The notes beneath the pieces are model-generated. The model was not told the origin of the DNA. It saw only the letters and a list, made by a program, of their open reading frames with translations, and did no database searches. From positions 248,001 through 312,000 of the forward strand of contig JACPUR010000001.1 in assembly GCA_016192135.1 (NCBI GenBank): 64,000 nt of DNA, in the 5' to 3' direction. Below, one piece after another: positions 24,087-32,429 of the stretch. The first letter of the stretch is position 1. Every line of letters starts with the position of its first letter. This DNA comes from Candidatus Tectomicrobia bacterium. GTDB lineage: Bacteria; UBA8248. The position numbers and the translations under genes were made by a program.

Positions 24087-25121
24087 TCAGCCCACCAGCA
24101 CCGCCGCCCGGCCGGTGATGGCCCCCTGGGCGAGGCGCTGGTGCACCTTCTCGACCTCCTCGAGCTTGTAGGTCTCGGTCACGAGGGGCCAGAAGTCCCC
24201 CCGCGCCACCAGCTCGAGCGACTCGATGAGCTCCTGCTTGGTGCAGTAGCGGCTCCCCATCAGCTCGAGCTCCTTGTTGACCATGTCGCGCTGGCTGGCC
24301 TCGAAGGCCTTCTGGCCCGCCCCGCCCAGGGTGACGAGCCGCCCGCCCCGGCCCAGCGCCTTGACCGCCTCGCCCAGGGTGCCGGCGCTCGAGACGAAGT
24401 CGACGGCCACGTCGAGCCCCTTGCCCCCGGTGAGGTCCAGCAGCGCCTCGGCCACCTTCCCCTGGGAGGCGTCCACGACCTCGTGGGCCCCCATGTCCCG
24501 GCACTTGCCGAGCTTCTGGGCGGAGACGTCCACCGCGATGACCCGGGCCCCCGCCCAGCGGGCCAGCGCCACCATGTGGATGCCCACGCCCCCGCCCGCC
24601 CCGATGACGGCCACGTTCTCGAGCGGCGCGATGCGCGCCCGGCGCGTCACCTTGTAGGGGGTGGCGATGGCGTCGCAGATGACCGAGACCTCGGCGGCGT
24701 TCTTCTTCCAGTCGAGTCCCTTGGGGATGTGGATGAAGTTCCGGGCCGGGAGCTTGATGTATTCGGCGTAGGCCCCGTCCACCTGGCGGCCGATGTAGCC
24801 GGTGAAGTTCTCGCAGAGGGTCTCGCGGTCGATGAGGCAGAACTTGCAGCGGCCGCAGGTGACGTAGAAGTGCGCCGTCACCGCGTCCCCTTCCTTCACG
24901 TTGTCCACGCCCGGCCCCGCCGCCGAGATGACGGCCGTGATCTCGTGCCCGATGACGATGGGGAAGTTCGCCGGGGCGCGGCCCGCCCGGGCGTGCTCGA
25001 TGGTGAGCCCCGCTCCGCAGGCGAGCACCCGGGCCACCGCCTCCCCCGGCCCCGGGACGGGGACGGGGCGGTCTTCCAGCACGAACGGGGTGTTCGGCGC
25101 CTTGAGCACCATGGCTTTCAC
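24087..25121 (-). CDS. Zinc-dependent alcohol dehydrogenase (MDR family)
   Basis: 344 residues from a GTG start with GAGGACATCCT upstream. The catalytic-zinc region has LACGAG and GHEITAV, the structural zinc site is CGRCKFCLIDRETLC (four Cys, about 92-106), and the nucleotide fold has GAGGGVGIHMVALARWAG near 170-187. It should oxidise an alcohol or reduce an aldehyde/ketone with NAD(P). The first zinc-binding Cys and GHE are intact, so it is probably active. It stands alone, and its substrate is not evident. Confidence 0.93.
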   Translation of the reverse strand: MKAMVLKAPNTPFVLEDRPVPVPGPGEAVARVLACGAGLTIEHARAGRAPANFPIVIGHEITAVISAAGPGVDNVKEGDAVTAHFYVTCGRCKFCLIDRETLCENFTGYIGRQVDGAYAEYIKLPARNFIHIPKGLDWKKNAAEVSVICDAIATPYKVTRRARIAPLENVAVIGAGGGVGIHMVALARWAGARVIAVDVSAQKLGKCRDMGAHEVVDASQGKVAEALLDLTGGKGLDVAVDFVSSAGTLGEAVKALGRGGRLVTLGGAGQKAFEASQRDMVNKELELMGSRYCTKQELIESLELVARGDFWPLVTETYKLEEVEKVHQRLAQGAITGRAAVLVG

Positions 25122-25272
25122 AGGATGTCCTCCAGGAGTCCGGGTTGGGAAGAAGGCAGGGCCGATTAAACCACAGGGCTCCGCGGGGGGACAAACGGGG
25201 GAGGGGACTTGCGGCCCGCCGCATGAAGCCGCGCGTGCGAGGGTGCCCGCGGCCCCCGTGGGAGCGGCGCCG

Positions 25273-26385
25273 CTAGGGGGTCAGCTTCTCGATCACCGCC
25301 CGGGTGGCGTCGTAGTGGTGGGCGTCCGGGGCCGGCTCGAAGCCGGGCGCCCGCCAGGCCCAGAGGGGGACGGCCTCCTCGTGCAGGGAGCCGTGGCTGC
25401 GGATCGACACCTCCCGCTCCGCCTGCTCCATCACGCCGAAGACGGTGCCGGCGTCCGCCAGCGCCATGATGTCGCCCACCCGGTCCGCGAAGAGCTGGAA
25501 GCGCCGCGCCGCCTCCCCGCGCGGGAGGGCCGCCTCGATCCCCGGCGTCTCCCGCAGGATGGCGAGGGCCTCGTCGAGGGCGTCCGGCTCCTTCAGGTGG
25601 ACGTAGGCCGAGCCTCCCTGGTTGCCGTGGTGGACGACGTAGCGGTCCTTGATGATGGGCACCGCCTCGGCCGCTACGCCCCGGGCGCGCAGGATGACGC
25701 CCGGGTCGACCGCCCGGCGCTTGTCCCGCATGCCGTGGTCCGCGGTCACGAAGACCGCCCCGTCCGGCTGGCAGTCGTCCCAGGCGTCCACGAGCCGGCC
25801 GATCTCCGCGTCCAGCGCCTCGGTGTGGGCCTGGGCCTCGGGGGCCTCGGGGCCGTGCATGTGCTGAATGTAATCGGTCGTCGAGACGTAGATGAGGCTG
25901 GGCCGCCTCTGGTGGATGACCTCCCGCGCCGCCCGCAGGAGCCAGAGGTTCACCTCGCCCGAGTAGATGTCCTCCTTCTTTCCCGCCCGATCGACGAGCC
26001 ACTTGGGGGGATTCTCCGCCGTCACGGCGAAGTCCGACCCCTTTCCGATCATGTCCAGGAGCTTCTGCTTGGACGCGAGGACGGCGCTGAAGTACCCCAC
26101 CGCCGCGCCCCGCTCCATGAGGGTGGGGGTCATGAGGAACTTCCCGGATTCCATGTACACTTCGCGGCCGCTCCGCCGGTCGAGGAAGTAGTTGGCCGTG
26201 ATGCCGTGGCGAGAGGGGGGATGGCCGCAGATCATCGAGACGTTGTTCACGTTGGTGACGGTGGGCATCTGGGCGCGGACGAGCCAGCGGCCGCCCCCGC
26301 GCGCCAGCCGGTCGAGGTTGGGGGTCGAGGCCCGCTCGAAGTAGGCGGGGTCGCCCCCGTCGATCAGGATGATGAGGGCCCGCAT
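25273..26385 (-). CDS. Alkaline-phosphatase-superfamily hydrolase, phosphonoacetate hydrolase-like
   Basis: 370 residues. The superfamily metal sites are visible: Asp near 9 (ILIDGGDPAY), the nucleophile Thr in QMPTVTNVNNVS (about 44), then STTDYIQHMHG and VTADHGM. The VTNVNN and HGITANYFLD patterns resemble phosphonoacetate hydrolase (PhnA), which splits phosphonoacetate to acetate and phosphate, rather than generic nucleotide pyrophosphatases. This identification rests on remembered family motifs. No phn transport or C-P lyase genes are nearby. It lies 10 bases downstream of purD on the same strand, so it is probably cotranscribed with it. Confidence 0.78.
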   Translation of the reverse strand: MRALIILIDGGDPAYFERASTPNLDRLARGGGRWLVRAQMPTVTNVNNVSMICGHPPSRHGITANYFLDRRSGREVYMESGKFLMTPTLMERGAAVGYFSAVLASKQKLLDMIGKGSDFAVTAENPPKWLVDRAGKKEDIYSGEVNLWLLRAAREVIHQRRPSLIYVSTTDYIQHMHGPEAPEAQAHTEALDAEIGRLVDAWDDCQPDGAVFVTADHGMRDKRRAVDPGVILRARGVAAEAVPIIKDRYVVHHGNQGGSAYVHLKEPDALDEALAILRETPGIEAALPRGEAARRFQLFADRVGDIMALADAGTVFGVMEQAEREVSIRSHGSLHEEAVPLWAWRAPGFEPAPDAHHYDATRAVIEKLTP

Positions 26386-26395
26386 GGCGCCTCCC

Positions 26396-27685
26396 TTACA
26401 CCCTCCCGCCGGTGCGGCGGAGGGCCTTGGCCCCGATGTCGCGGCGGCAGTAGACCCCTTCCCAGTGGATGCGCCCGCAGGCCTCGTAGGCGAGGCCTAC
26501 GGCCTCCTTGATCGTCTCCCCGCGGGAGGTGACGCCCAGGACGCGCCCGCCCGCGGTGACCGGGTGGCCCTCCGCGTCGAGGGCCGTCCCCGCGTGGAAA
26601 ACTTTCACGCCTTCGACGGCGCCGGCCTCCTCGAGGCCGTGGATGCGGTCGCCCTTCCTGTAGGAGCCTGGGTAGCCCCCCGCGGCCATCACCACGCACA
26701 CCGCGGCCCGGTGGTCGAAGCGGGGCGGGCGGGCGCCGAGGTTCCCGGACGCGCAGCCCATCAGGTAGGGAAGGAGGTCGTCCTCCATCCGCATGAGGAG
26801 CGGCTGGCACTCGGGGTCGCCGAAGCGGCAGTTGAACTCGAGCGCCTTGAGGTCGTCCCCCTGCACCATGAGCCCGGCGTAGAGGATGCCCCGGTAGGGG
26901 CGGCCGCGCTCGGCCATGGCGCGGACCGCGGGGAGGATGACGGTCTCCATCGCCTTCTCCTCCAGCGCGGGGGTGAGGACGGGCGCCGGGGAGTAGGCGC
27001 CCATGCCCCCGGTGTTGGGCCCGGTGTCGCCCTCGCCGACGGCCTTGTGGTCCTGGGCGGCGGGGAGGAGGAAGGCGCGCTCCCCGTCCACGAAGGCCAG
27101 GAGGCTGGCCTCCTCCCCCTTCAGGAACTCCTCCACCACCACCACTTCGCCCGCCGCACCGAAGGCTCTCCGCTCCATCATCTCGGCGATGGCGGCCTCG
27201 GCGCGGGCCGCGTCGGGGCAGAGGACCACGCCCTTGCCGGCGGCCAGGCCGTCCGCCTTGACCGCCCACGCCCCTCCGCGCGCGCGGACGAAGCGCTTGG
27301 CCCCGCCCGGGTCGCGGAAGACGCCGAACTCCGCCGTCGGGATGCCCGCCTTCCGCATGAGCTCCTTCGAGAAGGCCTTGCTGGCCTCGAGCTCGGCGGC
27401 CTCCTGGCGGGGGCCGAAGGCGGGGATGCCCTCCCGCTCGAGGCGGTTCACGAGGCCGAGAGCCAGGGGGGCCTCGGGGCCCACCACGACCAGGCCGGGC
27501 CGCTCGCGGCGGGCGAGCGCCAGGAGGCCCTCGACGTCCTCGGCCGCGACGGGTTCATTGCGGCCCTCGCGGGCGGTGCCCGCGTTGCCGGGGGCGCAGA
27601 CGATCTCTCTCGCATCGGGGCTCTGCCGGAGCTTCCAGGCCAGGGCGTGCTCGCGGCCGCCCGAGCCCACGATGAGGATTTTCAT
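26396..27685 (-). CDS. purD: Phosphoribosylamine-glycine ligase
   Basis: 429 residues from the ATG at 27685 with CCGGAGGAAGTCC upstream. MKILIVGSGGREHALAWKL is the GARS N-terminus, the ATP-grasp domain has KADGLAAGKGVVLC and VVVEEFLKGEEASLLAF, and the signature RFGDPECQPLLMRM lies near 295. It makes GAR from phosphoribosylamine, glycine and ATP, the second step of purine synthesis. No other pur gene adjoins; the phosphonoacetate hydrolase-like gene follows on the same strand. Confidence 0.97.
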   Translation of the reverse strand: MKILIVGSGGREHALAWKLRQSPDAREIVCAPGNAGTAREGRNEPVAAEDVEGLLALARRERPGLVVVGPEAPLALGLVNRLEREGIPAFGPRQEAAELEASKAFSKELMRKAGIPTAEFGVFRDPGGAKRFVRARGGAWAVKADGLAAGKGVVLCPDAARAEAAIAEMMERRAFGAAGEVVVVEEFLKGEEASLLAFVDGERAFLLPAAQDHKAVGEGDTGPNTGGMGAYSPAPVLTPALEEKAMETVILPAVRAMAERGRPYRGILYAGLMVQGDDLKALEFNCRFGDPECQPLLMRMEDDLLPYLMGCASGNLGARPPRFDHRAAVCVVMAAGGYPGSYRKGDRIHGLEEAGAVEGVKVFHAGTALDAEGHPVTAGGRVLGVTSRGETIKEAVGLAYEACGRIHWEGVYCRRDIGAKALRRTGGRV

Positions 27686-27862
27686 GGACTTCCTCCGGTC
27701 CAGGCAGGTTGGGCCAACGTAACCGCCCGGCGAAGGGGGTGTCAATCTTGGGCGGAGGGTGCTCCATTTCGGATGCCGTTCGCTTTTTTGTCCATGATCG
27801 GAGGGCGTTCCAGTGGTGCTAGAATGGGGTGCTCGCCCACAGCCCAAAGGAAGGAGGCCCAC

Positions 27863-28678
27863 ATGCGGAAAGCGGGGGTGCTCATCGCCGCCGCGCTGGC
27901 CCTCGCGCTGGCGGACGCGGGCTGGGCCGCCGGCGCGGAGCGCATGGCCGAGCGGGTCGAGGTGGACCTCGAGCTCATCCTCGCGGTGGACGTCTCGGGA
28001 AGCATCGACGAGGACGAGGGCCGGCTCCAGCGCGAGGGGTACCGGCAGGCGCTGACGGATCCCGGCGTCATCCGGGCCATCCAGGCGGGCCGCCACAAGC
28101 GGATCGCCATCGCCTACGTCGAGTGGGCGGGCTACCGCTGGCAGCGCCTCATCGCCGACTGGACGCTCATCAAGGATCTCGAGTCCGCCCGCGCCCTCGT
28201 GGCCAAGGTCGAGGCCTCCGAACGCGTCTCGGGCCCCTTCACCTCCCTCAGCGGCATCATCGACTACTCGGTCCCCCTCTTCGGGGTCAAATATAAGGGG
28301 CGGCGACAGGTCATCGACATCTCGGGCGACGGCCCCAACAACCGGGGGCGGCCCGTCGAGAAGGCGCGCGACGAGGCGCTGGCCAAGGGAATCGTCATCA
28401 ACGGCCTGCCCATCATCAACGAGCGGCCCAACCCCTGGGGCCGGATGCCCATGCAGCACCTCGACCTCTACTACCGGAACTGCGTGGTCGGGGGTCCCGG
28501 CTCCTTCCTGGTGGTGGCGAAGAATTTCACCGACTTCGCCCGCGCCGTGCGGCGCAAGCTCATCCTGGAGATCGTGGGCCTCACCCCGCCCGAGCGGCCG
28601 GTCCCCGTGGCGCTGCCCTCCGACGTGCCCGGCTGCGACGCCTATCTCCGCCCGACGCGGAATTTCGAGGACTATTGA
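27863..28678 (+). CDS. Secreted DUF1194-family protein (VWA-like fold)
   Basis: 271 residues with AAGGAGGCCCAC before the ATG. A signal peptide (residues 1-23, AALALALADAGWAAG) precedes ELILAVDVSGSIDEDE, a MIDAS-like DxSxS motif at about 41-47, so a divalent metal site is likely. VIDISGDGPNN near 150 and the ending CDAYLRPTRNFEDY are typical of DUF1194 proteins. It is exported to the periplasm or envelope; its function is unknown, but VWA-like domains usually bind proteins. Nothing in the neighbourhood identifies a partner. Confidence 0.85.
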   Translation: MRKAGVLIAAALALALADAGWAAGAERMAERVEVDLELILAVDVSGSIDEDEGRLQREGYRQALTDPGVIRAIQAGRHKRIAIAYVEWAGYRWQRLIADWTLIKDLESARALVAKVEASERVSGPFTSLSGIIDYSVPLFGVKYKGRRQVIDISGDGPNNRGRPVEKARDEALAKGIVINGLPIINERPNPWGRMPMQHLDLYYRNCVVGGPGSFLVVAKNFTDFARAVRRKLILEIVGLTPPERPVPVALPSDVPGCDAYLRPTRNFEDY

Positions 28679-28683
28679 TTTTC

Positions 28684-28740
28684 TAAAAAACCACCCCCCC
28701 AGCACCTCCCCCCCTGATGGGGGAAGGAAAAATCCGCCCC
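28684..28740. repeat. Family D repeat, left half (split by an insertion)
   Basis: AAACCACCCCCCCAGCACCT and the following CCCCCCCTGA..GGGGGAAGG..ATCCGCCCC match the reverse complement of the 18241-18300 unit almost base for base, then stop abruptly at 28740. The rest of the unit resumes at 29487. Confidence 0.85.
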
Positions 28741-29481
28741 GGTGGTTATCCCCTCTAGCCCGCTGTGATGAGTATTCGGCGGCGACAACAGGCGGTGCAT
28801 GGCCGTGCTCCACGCTTACTTTGATGAAAGTGGAACGAATGCTGGCGCTGTAGTTTTGAGTGTTGCTGCGTATTTTGGAACAGAAGACCAGTGGAAAAGA
28901 TTCGAGAGCAAATGGTGCGGTCCGCTTGGTAGTGGTGAGTTTCACGCCAAAGATTGTTCGCACTTGTTCTCACCACTGAGTGCTGCAATGGAAGTGAGCG
29001 AGATCACTGGTGTGCTTTGTACGATTGCGACAGAAGATTTCCGCAATTGTGCCAATGCGCAATTCAAATCAACCTTGGGGAACGCATACGCCGTTTGCAC
29101 GTTTGCTTGTGCGATGGCGGTATGCGATGTCGCACGGGAAAAAGGGATAGGCAAAGTTTCTTTTGTACTGGAGCATGGCCAACCTAACCTCGTCTTTGTC
29201 AAGACAGTCCTGGAGTCAATGCTTGATGTAGAGAATACATGCGTAGCTGCCGTGGAGTCAGCGGGAAAAAGTCAATTTGCCAAGCTTCATCCCGCAGATT
29301 TTACTTCACACGTTGCCAGTTCATACGACAGGGGTTGGCTGCAGCATTTGGTGGAACGTTGCAATTTAAAGCATTGCCACATTACGAGTGATACCTTGGG
29401 GGATGTTTCTCAGCAGGTAAAAACATTGATTAACCATGCACGAGATGCGAGGCGTGCCGAACGCAGGAATAGATAACCGCC
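28741..29481. mobile_element. Low-GC cassette with short terminal inverted repeats, carrying a DUF3800 gene
   Basis: The ends read GGTGGTTATC (28741-28750) and GATAACCGCC (29472-29481), an inverted repeat with one mismatch in ten. The cassette interrupts a family D repeat whose two halves are at 28684-28740 and 29487-29525, with C runs on both sides that could be a short target duplication. Base composition is far lower in GC than the surroundings. There is no transposase, so it would be a non-autonomous or gene-sized insertion. Confidence 0.55.
28799..29476 (+). CDS. DUF3800-family protein, horizontally acquired
   Basis: 225 residues, markedly AT-richer than its neighbours. The N-terminal LHAYFDESGTNAG (about 4-16) and FHAKDCS near 47-53 are the conserved DUF3800 motifs, with acidic residues suited to an RNase H-like metal site. 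Further acidic and His residues appear around GWLQHLVERCNLKHC. DUF3800 proteins are common in mobile and defence-related islands, and a nuclease role is suspected for the family but not shown here. The gene has only a weak ribosome site, and its stop lies within the right terminal inverted repeat of the cassette. Confidence 0.8.
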   Translation: MAVLHAYFDESGTNAGAVVLSVAAYFGTEDQWKRFESKWCGPLGSGEFHAKDCSHLFSPLSAAMEVSEITGVLCTIATEDFRNCANAQFKSTLGNAYAVCTFACAMAVCDVAREKGIGKVSFVLEHGQPNLVFVKTVLESMLDVENTCVAAVESAGKSQFAKLHPADFTSHVASSYDRGWLQHLVERCNLKHCHITSDTLGDVSQQVKTLINHARDARRAERRNR

Positions 29482-29486
29482 TCCGT

Positions 29487-29525
29487 CCCCCTTCACGGGG
29501 GGAGGGAGCATCGAAGATACGATGG
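29487..29525. repeat. Family D repeat, right half
   Basis: CCCCCTTCACGGGGGGAGGG followed by AGCATCGAAG and ACGATGGGGG continues the unit broken off at 28740; compare the inverse of 18206-18245. Confidence 0.75.
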
Positions 29526-29538
29526 GGGATGATGAAGC

Positions 29539-29700
29539 CTACCCCATTTCCCCCAGCGCGTGCTGGAGGATGGCGGTGAGGGCGATGGGGGCGGTGTCGG
29601 CCCGAAGCACGCGCGGGCCCAGGTCCACCGCGACGAAGCCCGCCGCGCGCGCCGCCTGGACCTCCTCCGGCGTCAGGTCCCCCTCCAGCCGGGTGTGCCC
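29539..29700 (-). pseudogene. Remnant of rsmE (16S rRNA m3U1498 methyltransferase), C-terminus only
   Basis: The minus strand encodes DLTPEEVQAARAAGF, VDLGPRVLRADTAPIALTA and ILQHALGEMG before a TAG at 29539-29541. This is the C-terminal signature of RsmE, where the LGPRILRTETA element forms part of the SAM-binding knot. Upstream the frame loses similarity: the expected IGPEGG motif is replaced by RGGHTRLEG, and only about 140 bases remain before prmA, far too few for the missing 190 residues. prmA-rsmE is a usual gene order, so a deletion removed most of rsmE. The stretch 29701-29844 shows no gene. Confidence 0.72.
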
Positions 29701-29844
29701 CCCTCGATCCAGCCGGGCCCGGCGCGGAAGAGGCGGGGGCGGCCGGGGCTCATGTCGTTTCTTCCCTTTCCCCCTCGGAAAGCCAACCCCCCCTTTCCCC
29801 CCCCTTGGTAAGGGGGGGCCGTTCTTCGAGGAGAACGAGAGGGC

Positions 29845-30723
29845 TCACGGCTTCTCCACCTCCACCGACGCCCACTCCTCCAGCCGGCCGCGGCGGAGGA
29901 CGCGCAGGCCCGCCTCCTCCGCCGCCCGGGCGAGGGCGTCCGCCTGCTCGTAGCCGATCCCGCTCAGCACGCCCCAGCTTCCCTCCGCGAGCGCCCCGGC
30001 GAATCGCGGCATGAGCACCCGCAGGGGGGTGAGGAAGATGTTGGCCGCCAGGGCCTCCACCCGGCCCGCCCAGTCGCCCAGCGCGGAGTCGTCCAGCGTC
30101 CCCAGCCTCGCCCGCAGGCGCTCCGCCACCCCGTTCGCCCGCGCGGCCTCCAAGGTGCCCTCGACCGCGAGGGGATCGAGGTCGAGCGCCAGGGCCTCCT
30201 CCGCCCCGAGCTTGAGCGCCGCCATGGCGAGGATGCCCGAGCCGCAGCCCACGTCCAGGAAGCGCGCCGGGGGCCTCGCCGCGAAGGCGCGGTCGATGGC
30301 CTCCAGGCAGAGGCGGGTCGAGGGATGGCGGCCCGTGCCGAAGGCCATGCCCGGGTCGATGATGATCTCGGCGCGGCCCGGAGGCGGCGGGGCCTGCTCC
30401 CAGGGCGGGCGGAGCCAGAGGCGCTCCCCGAAGGGCTGGGCGGTGAAGAAGTCCCGCGTCCTCAGCACCCAGTTCTCGTCCTCGACCTGGCGGAGGGTGA
30501 CGGCCTCCTTCCCCAGGCCCATGGCGGAGAGGGCGGCCTCGGCCGCGCGGAGCCTCTCCGCCGCGCCGTCTTCCAGGCGGAAGTGGGTGAGGAGGAGGGC
30601 GGTCCCCGGCGGCCCCGGCTTCTCCTCCACCGCCGAGGCACCGATCTCGATCAGGCGGGCGGCGATCTCCTCCGCCGCCCCGCGGGGCACCTGGGCGATG
30701 AGCTCGAGCCAGGGAGGGGTCAT
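29845..30723 (-). CDS. prmA: Ribosomal protein L11 methyltransferase
   Basis: 292 residues from the ATG at 30723 (TPPWLELIAQVP); open frame upstream of that reads through a repeat. Motifs: DPGMAFGTGRHPSTRLCLEAI near 135-155, SAM motif I LDVGCGSGILAMAALKLGA near 170, LDLDPLAVE, and ANIFLTPL, the PrmA form of the NPPY-like motif. It trimethylates L11 with S-adenosylmethionine in the cytoplasm. The second gene of the usual pair, rsmE, survives only as a fragment downstream. Confidence 0.94.
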   Translation of the reverse strand: MTPPWLELIAQVPRGAAEEIAARLIEIGASAVEEKPGPPGTALLLTHFRLEDGAAERLRAAEAALSAMGLGKEAVTLRQVEDENWVLRTRDFFTAQPFGERLWLRPPWEQAPPPPGRAEIIIDPGMAFGTGRHPSTRLCLEAIDRAFAARPPARFLDVGCGSGILAMAALKLGAEEALALDLDPLAVEGTLEAARANGVAERLRARLGTLDDSALGDWAGRVEALAANIFLTPLRVLMPRFAGALAEGSWGVLSGIGYEQADALARAAEEAGLRVLRRGRLEEWASVEVEKP

Positions 30724-30798
30724 GAGGGGCTTAGATGGCAGTCCCGCACGCTTGTTGAGCAAGGGAGGCGTGCCTAGGCAAACGGAGTTTGGAGGAGT

Positions 30799-30899
30799 CA
30801 CCCCTCTCCCCCTGGGAGAGGGGATGGGGGTAAGGGGAACGTCGGTGGCGCGCGCTGGAGTCTCCCTCACCCCGGCCCTCTCCCGGAGGGAGAGGGAGA
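30799..30899. repeat. Family B dispersed repeat
   Basis: CCCTCTCCCCCTGGGAGAGG and GGATGGGGGTAAGG, then CTCCCTCACCCCGGCC and CTCTCCCGGAGGGAGAGG. Same organisation as 780-896. Confidence 0.9.
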
Positions 30900-31035
30900 A
30901 GCGGCTGCACCGATCCCGCGGCTCGTCTTTCCGGATTCCCCAACCGGCCCGCCGGTTCGAGAGGGGGGAAGGAGGATGGGGGTGAGGAAAAGCGGGCGGC
31001 GGGATTCTCCCTTCGCGGGTGATGAGTTTCCACCC

Positions 31036-32136
31036 CTACCGCCCCCGCCGGGGCAGCTCGACGAGGGCCGTCCCGGCGGTGGCCTGCTCCCCCTCCTGGT
31101 TCGTGCCCGTGATCTCGACGGCGACGGTGCGCGCGGCCTCGTCCTTGGCGGTGATCCTGCCCGCGTACCAGATGGCGTCGCCGTAGAGCATGGGCCGGCG
31201 CACCTGGACGTAGAGCTTCTTGAGGAAGCCCTCGTCCCCCATCCAGTTGGTGACGAAGGGGCTCACCCAGGCGAAGCGCATCACCCCGTTGTCGAAGGGC
31301 CCGGGCATCCCCCGCTGGGCGGCGAGGTTGAAGTCCTCGTGCTGCTGGGAGTTCTTGACCTTGATCCCGATCTGGGGGATGGCCACGGCGTTGTGGGGGG
31401 CCTTCTCCAGGTCGAGGTACCCGCGCCGCCCGGCCTTGTAGGAGGGGCCGTTGCCCGCGTTCCAGGCCACCATGTCCCCGATGGTGAGGGGCCCGCGCAC
31501 CATGGGGGGGAGGGCGTCCCCCACCCGCACGTCCTCGATGCAGAGCCGCCCGGCCCCGGTGCGCCTCTCCGCCTTGTAGGCGGCCGCGATCTTCTCCATC
31601 TCCTCCGCCGAGTATTTCCGGATGGGCCGCTCGTAGAGGAGCTCGGTGCCCTGCTGGAGGGTGCGGATCATGGTCCCGGCGGCGGTGGCGACGGTTTCGC
31701 CGTTCTGGTTCCGGTAGGTGCATTCCGAGACGACGAAGATGAGCTTGCGCCCCGCCTTGTTCGCCTTGACGTAGGATTCCTTCTGCACCGAGGAGGCCCG
31801 CAGCTTGTCCCCCGCCCGGACGCGCTTCCTCCATTCGAACTCGACCCCCCCGATGAGGGAGGAGAGCGGGGCCGCCACCGGCGCGCCGTGGAGGATGGGG
31901 TAGAGCACCGAGACGAGGAAGGCGGGCGGCGCCAGCAGCCCCCCGTGCGGCGTTTGGGCCGCGTAGGCCGGGTCGAGCCAGAGGGGGTTGTCGTCGTCCG
32001 TGCCGTGGGCGAAGTGGCGGATGGCGTCGGGCGTGGCCTCGCTGTTCCAGGGCTCGCGCTCGCGCACTTCCTTCCCGTCGAGGGCCTTCGTGCGGGCGAT
32101 GAATTCCTCGATCAGGGCGTCGGCGCCGGAGGCCAA
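31036..32136 (-). CDS. MaoC-like double hot-dog dehydratase/hydratase
   Basis: 366 residues, most likely from a TTG with GTGAGGAATCCGCC upstream. Two hot-dog halves are visible: an N-terminal FAS1-type MaoC domain (AIRHFAHGTDDDNPLW and LLAPPAFLVSVLYP, about 39-80) and a C-terminal half with NGPSYKAGRRGY and HEDFNLAAQRGMPGPFDNG near 275. DxxxxH-like hydratase elements appear in both halves. Such proteins hydrate or dehydrate acyl-CoA or related thioesters. Specific substrate unknown. Repeats lie on both sides and there is no operon partner. Confidence 0.85.
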   Translation of the reverse strand: MASGADALIEEFIARTKALDGKEVREREPWNSEATPDAIRHFAHGTDDDNPLWLDPAYAAQTPHGGLLAPPAFLVSVLYPILHGAPVAAPLSSLIGGVEFEWRKRVRAGDKLRASSVQKESYVKANKAGRKLIFVVSECTYRNQNGETVATAAGTMIRTLQQGTELLYERPIRKYSAEEMEKIAAAYKAERRTGAGRLCIEDVRVGDALPPMVRGPLTIGDMVAWNAGNGPSYKAGRRGYLDLEKAPHNAVAIPQIGIKVKNSQQHEDFNLAAQRGMPGPFDNGVMRFAWVSPFVTNWMGDEGFLKKLYVQVRRPMLYGDAIWYAGRITAKDEAARTVAVEITGTNQEGEQATAGTALVELPRRGR

Positions 32137-32239
32137 GGCGGATTCCTCACGATGGGTGAAAGGAGAAGGGAACGCCTGTTAGGTAGCAGGAAAGCCGGGG
32201 AGGGGCAAGGCGGGGGGAGAAAATCATGCCACCGGAAAT

Positions 32240-32413
32240 GTAGGGGCGGTTCGCGAACCGCCCCTACGGGGATGTATGATCGCGTGTCGTACGTAGGGGC
32301 GAGGCATGCCTCGCCCCTACAGATGTGGCAGGCAATCGCGTGACATCCGTAGGGGCGAATCTTGTATTCGCCCCGCTTGCCTGCGTCAGGGCGAACACGA
32401 GGTTTGCCCCTAC
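32240..32413. repeat. Family A cluster: two palindromes and one composite unit
   Basis: The units are 32240-32267 (core GGTTCGCGAACC), 32293-32320 (core GAGGCATGCCTC), and a longer composite 32349-32413. The composite opens GTAGGGGCGAATCTTGTATT and closes GAGGTTTGCCCCTAC, with an inner GCGAACAC element as at 55778. It occupies most of the spacer after dnaJ. Confidence 0.92.
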
Positions 32414-32429
32414 AAACCTGACGCCTCCC

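Noticed and set aside
27686-28963. Possible N-terminal extension of purD through 28963
   Set aside because: The extension runs antisense to the DUF1194 gene; the ATG at 27685 has a ribosome site and gives the normal PurD N-terminus.
29522-29953. 143-residue plus-strand frame over the rsmE remnant
   Set aside because: It is Ser/Arg/Pro-rich, runs over the opposite strand of prmA and the remnant, and has no domain.
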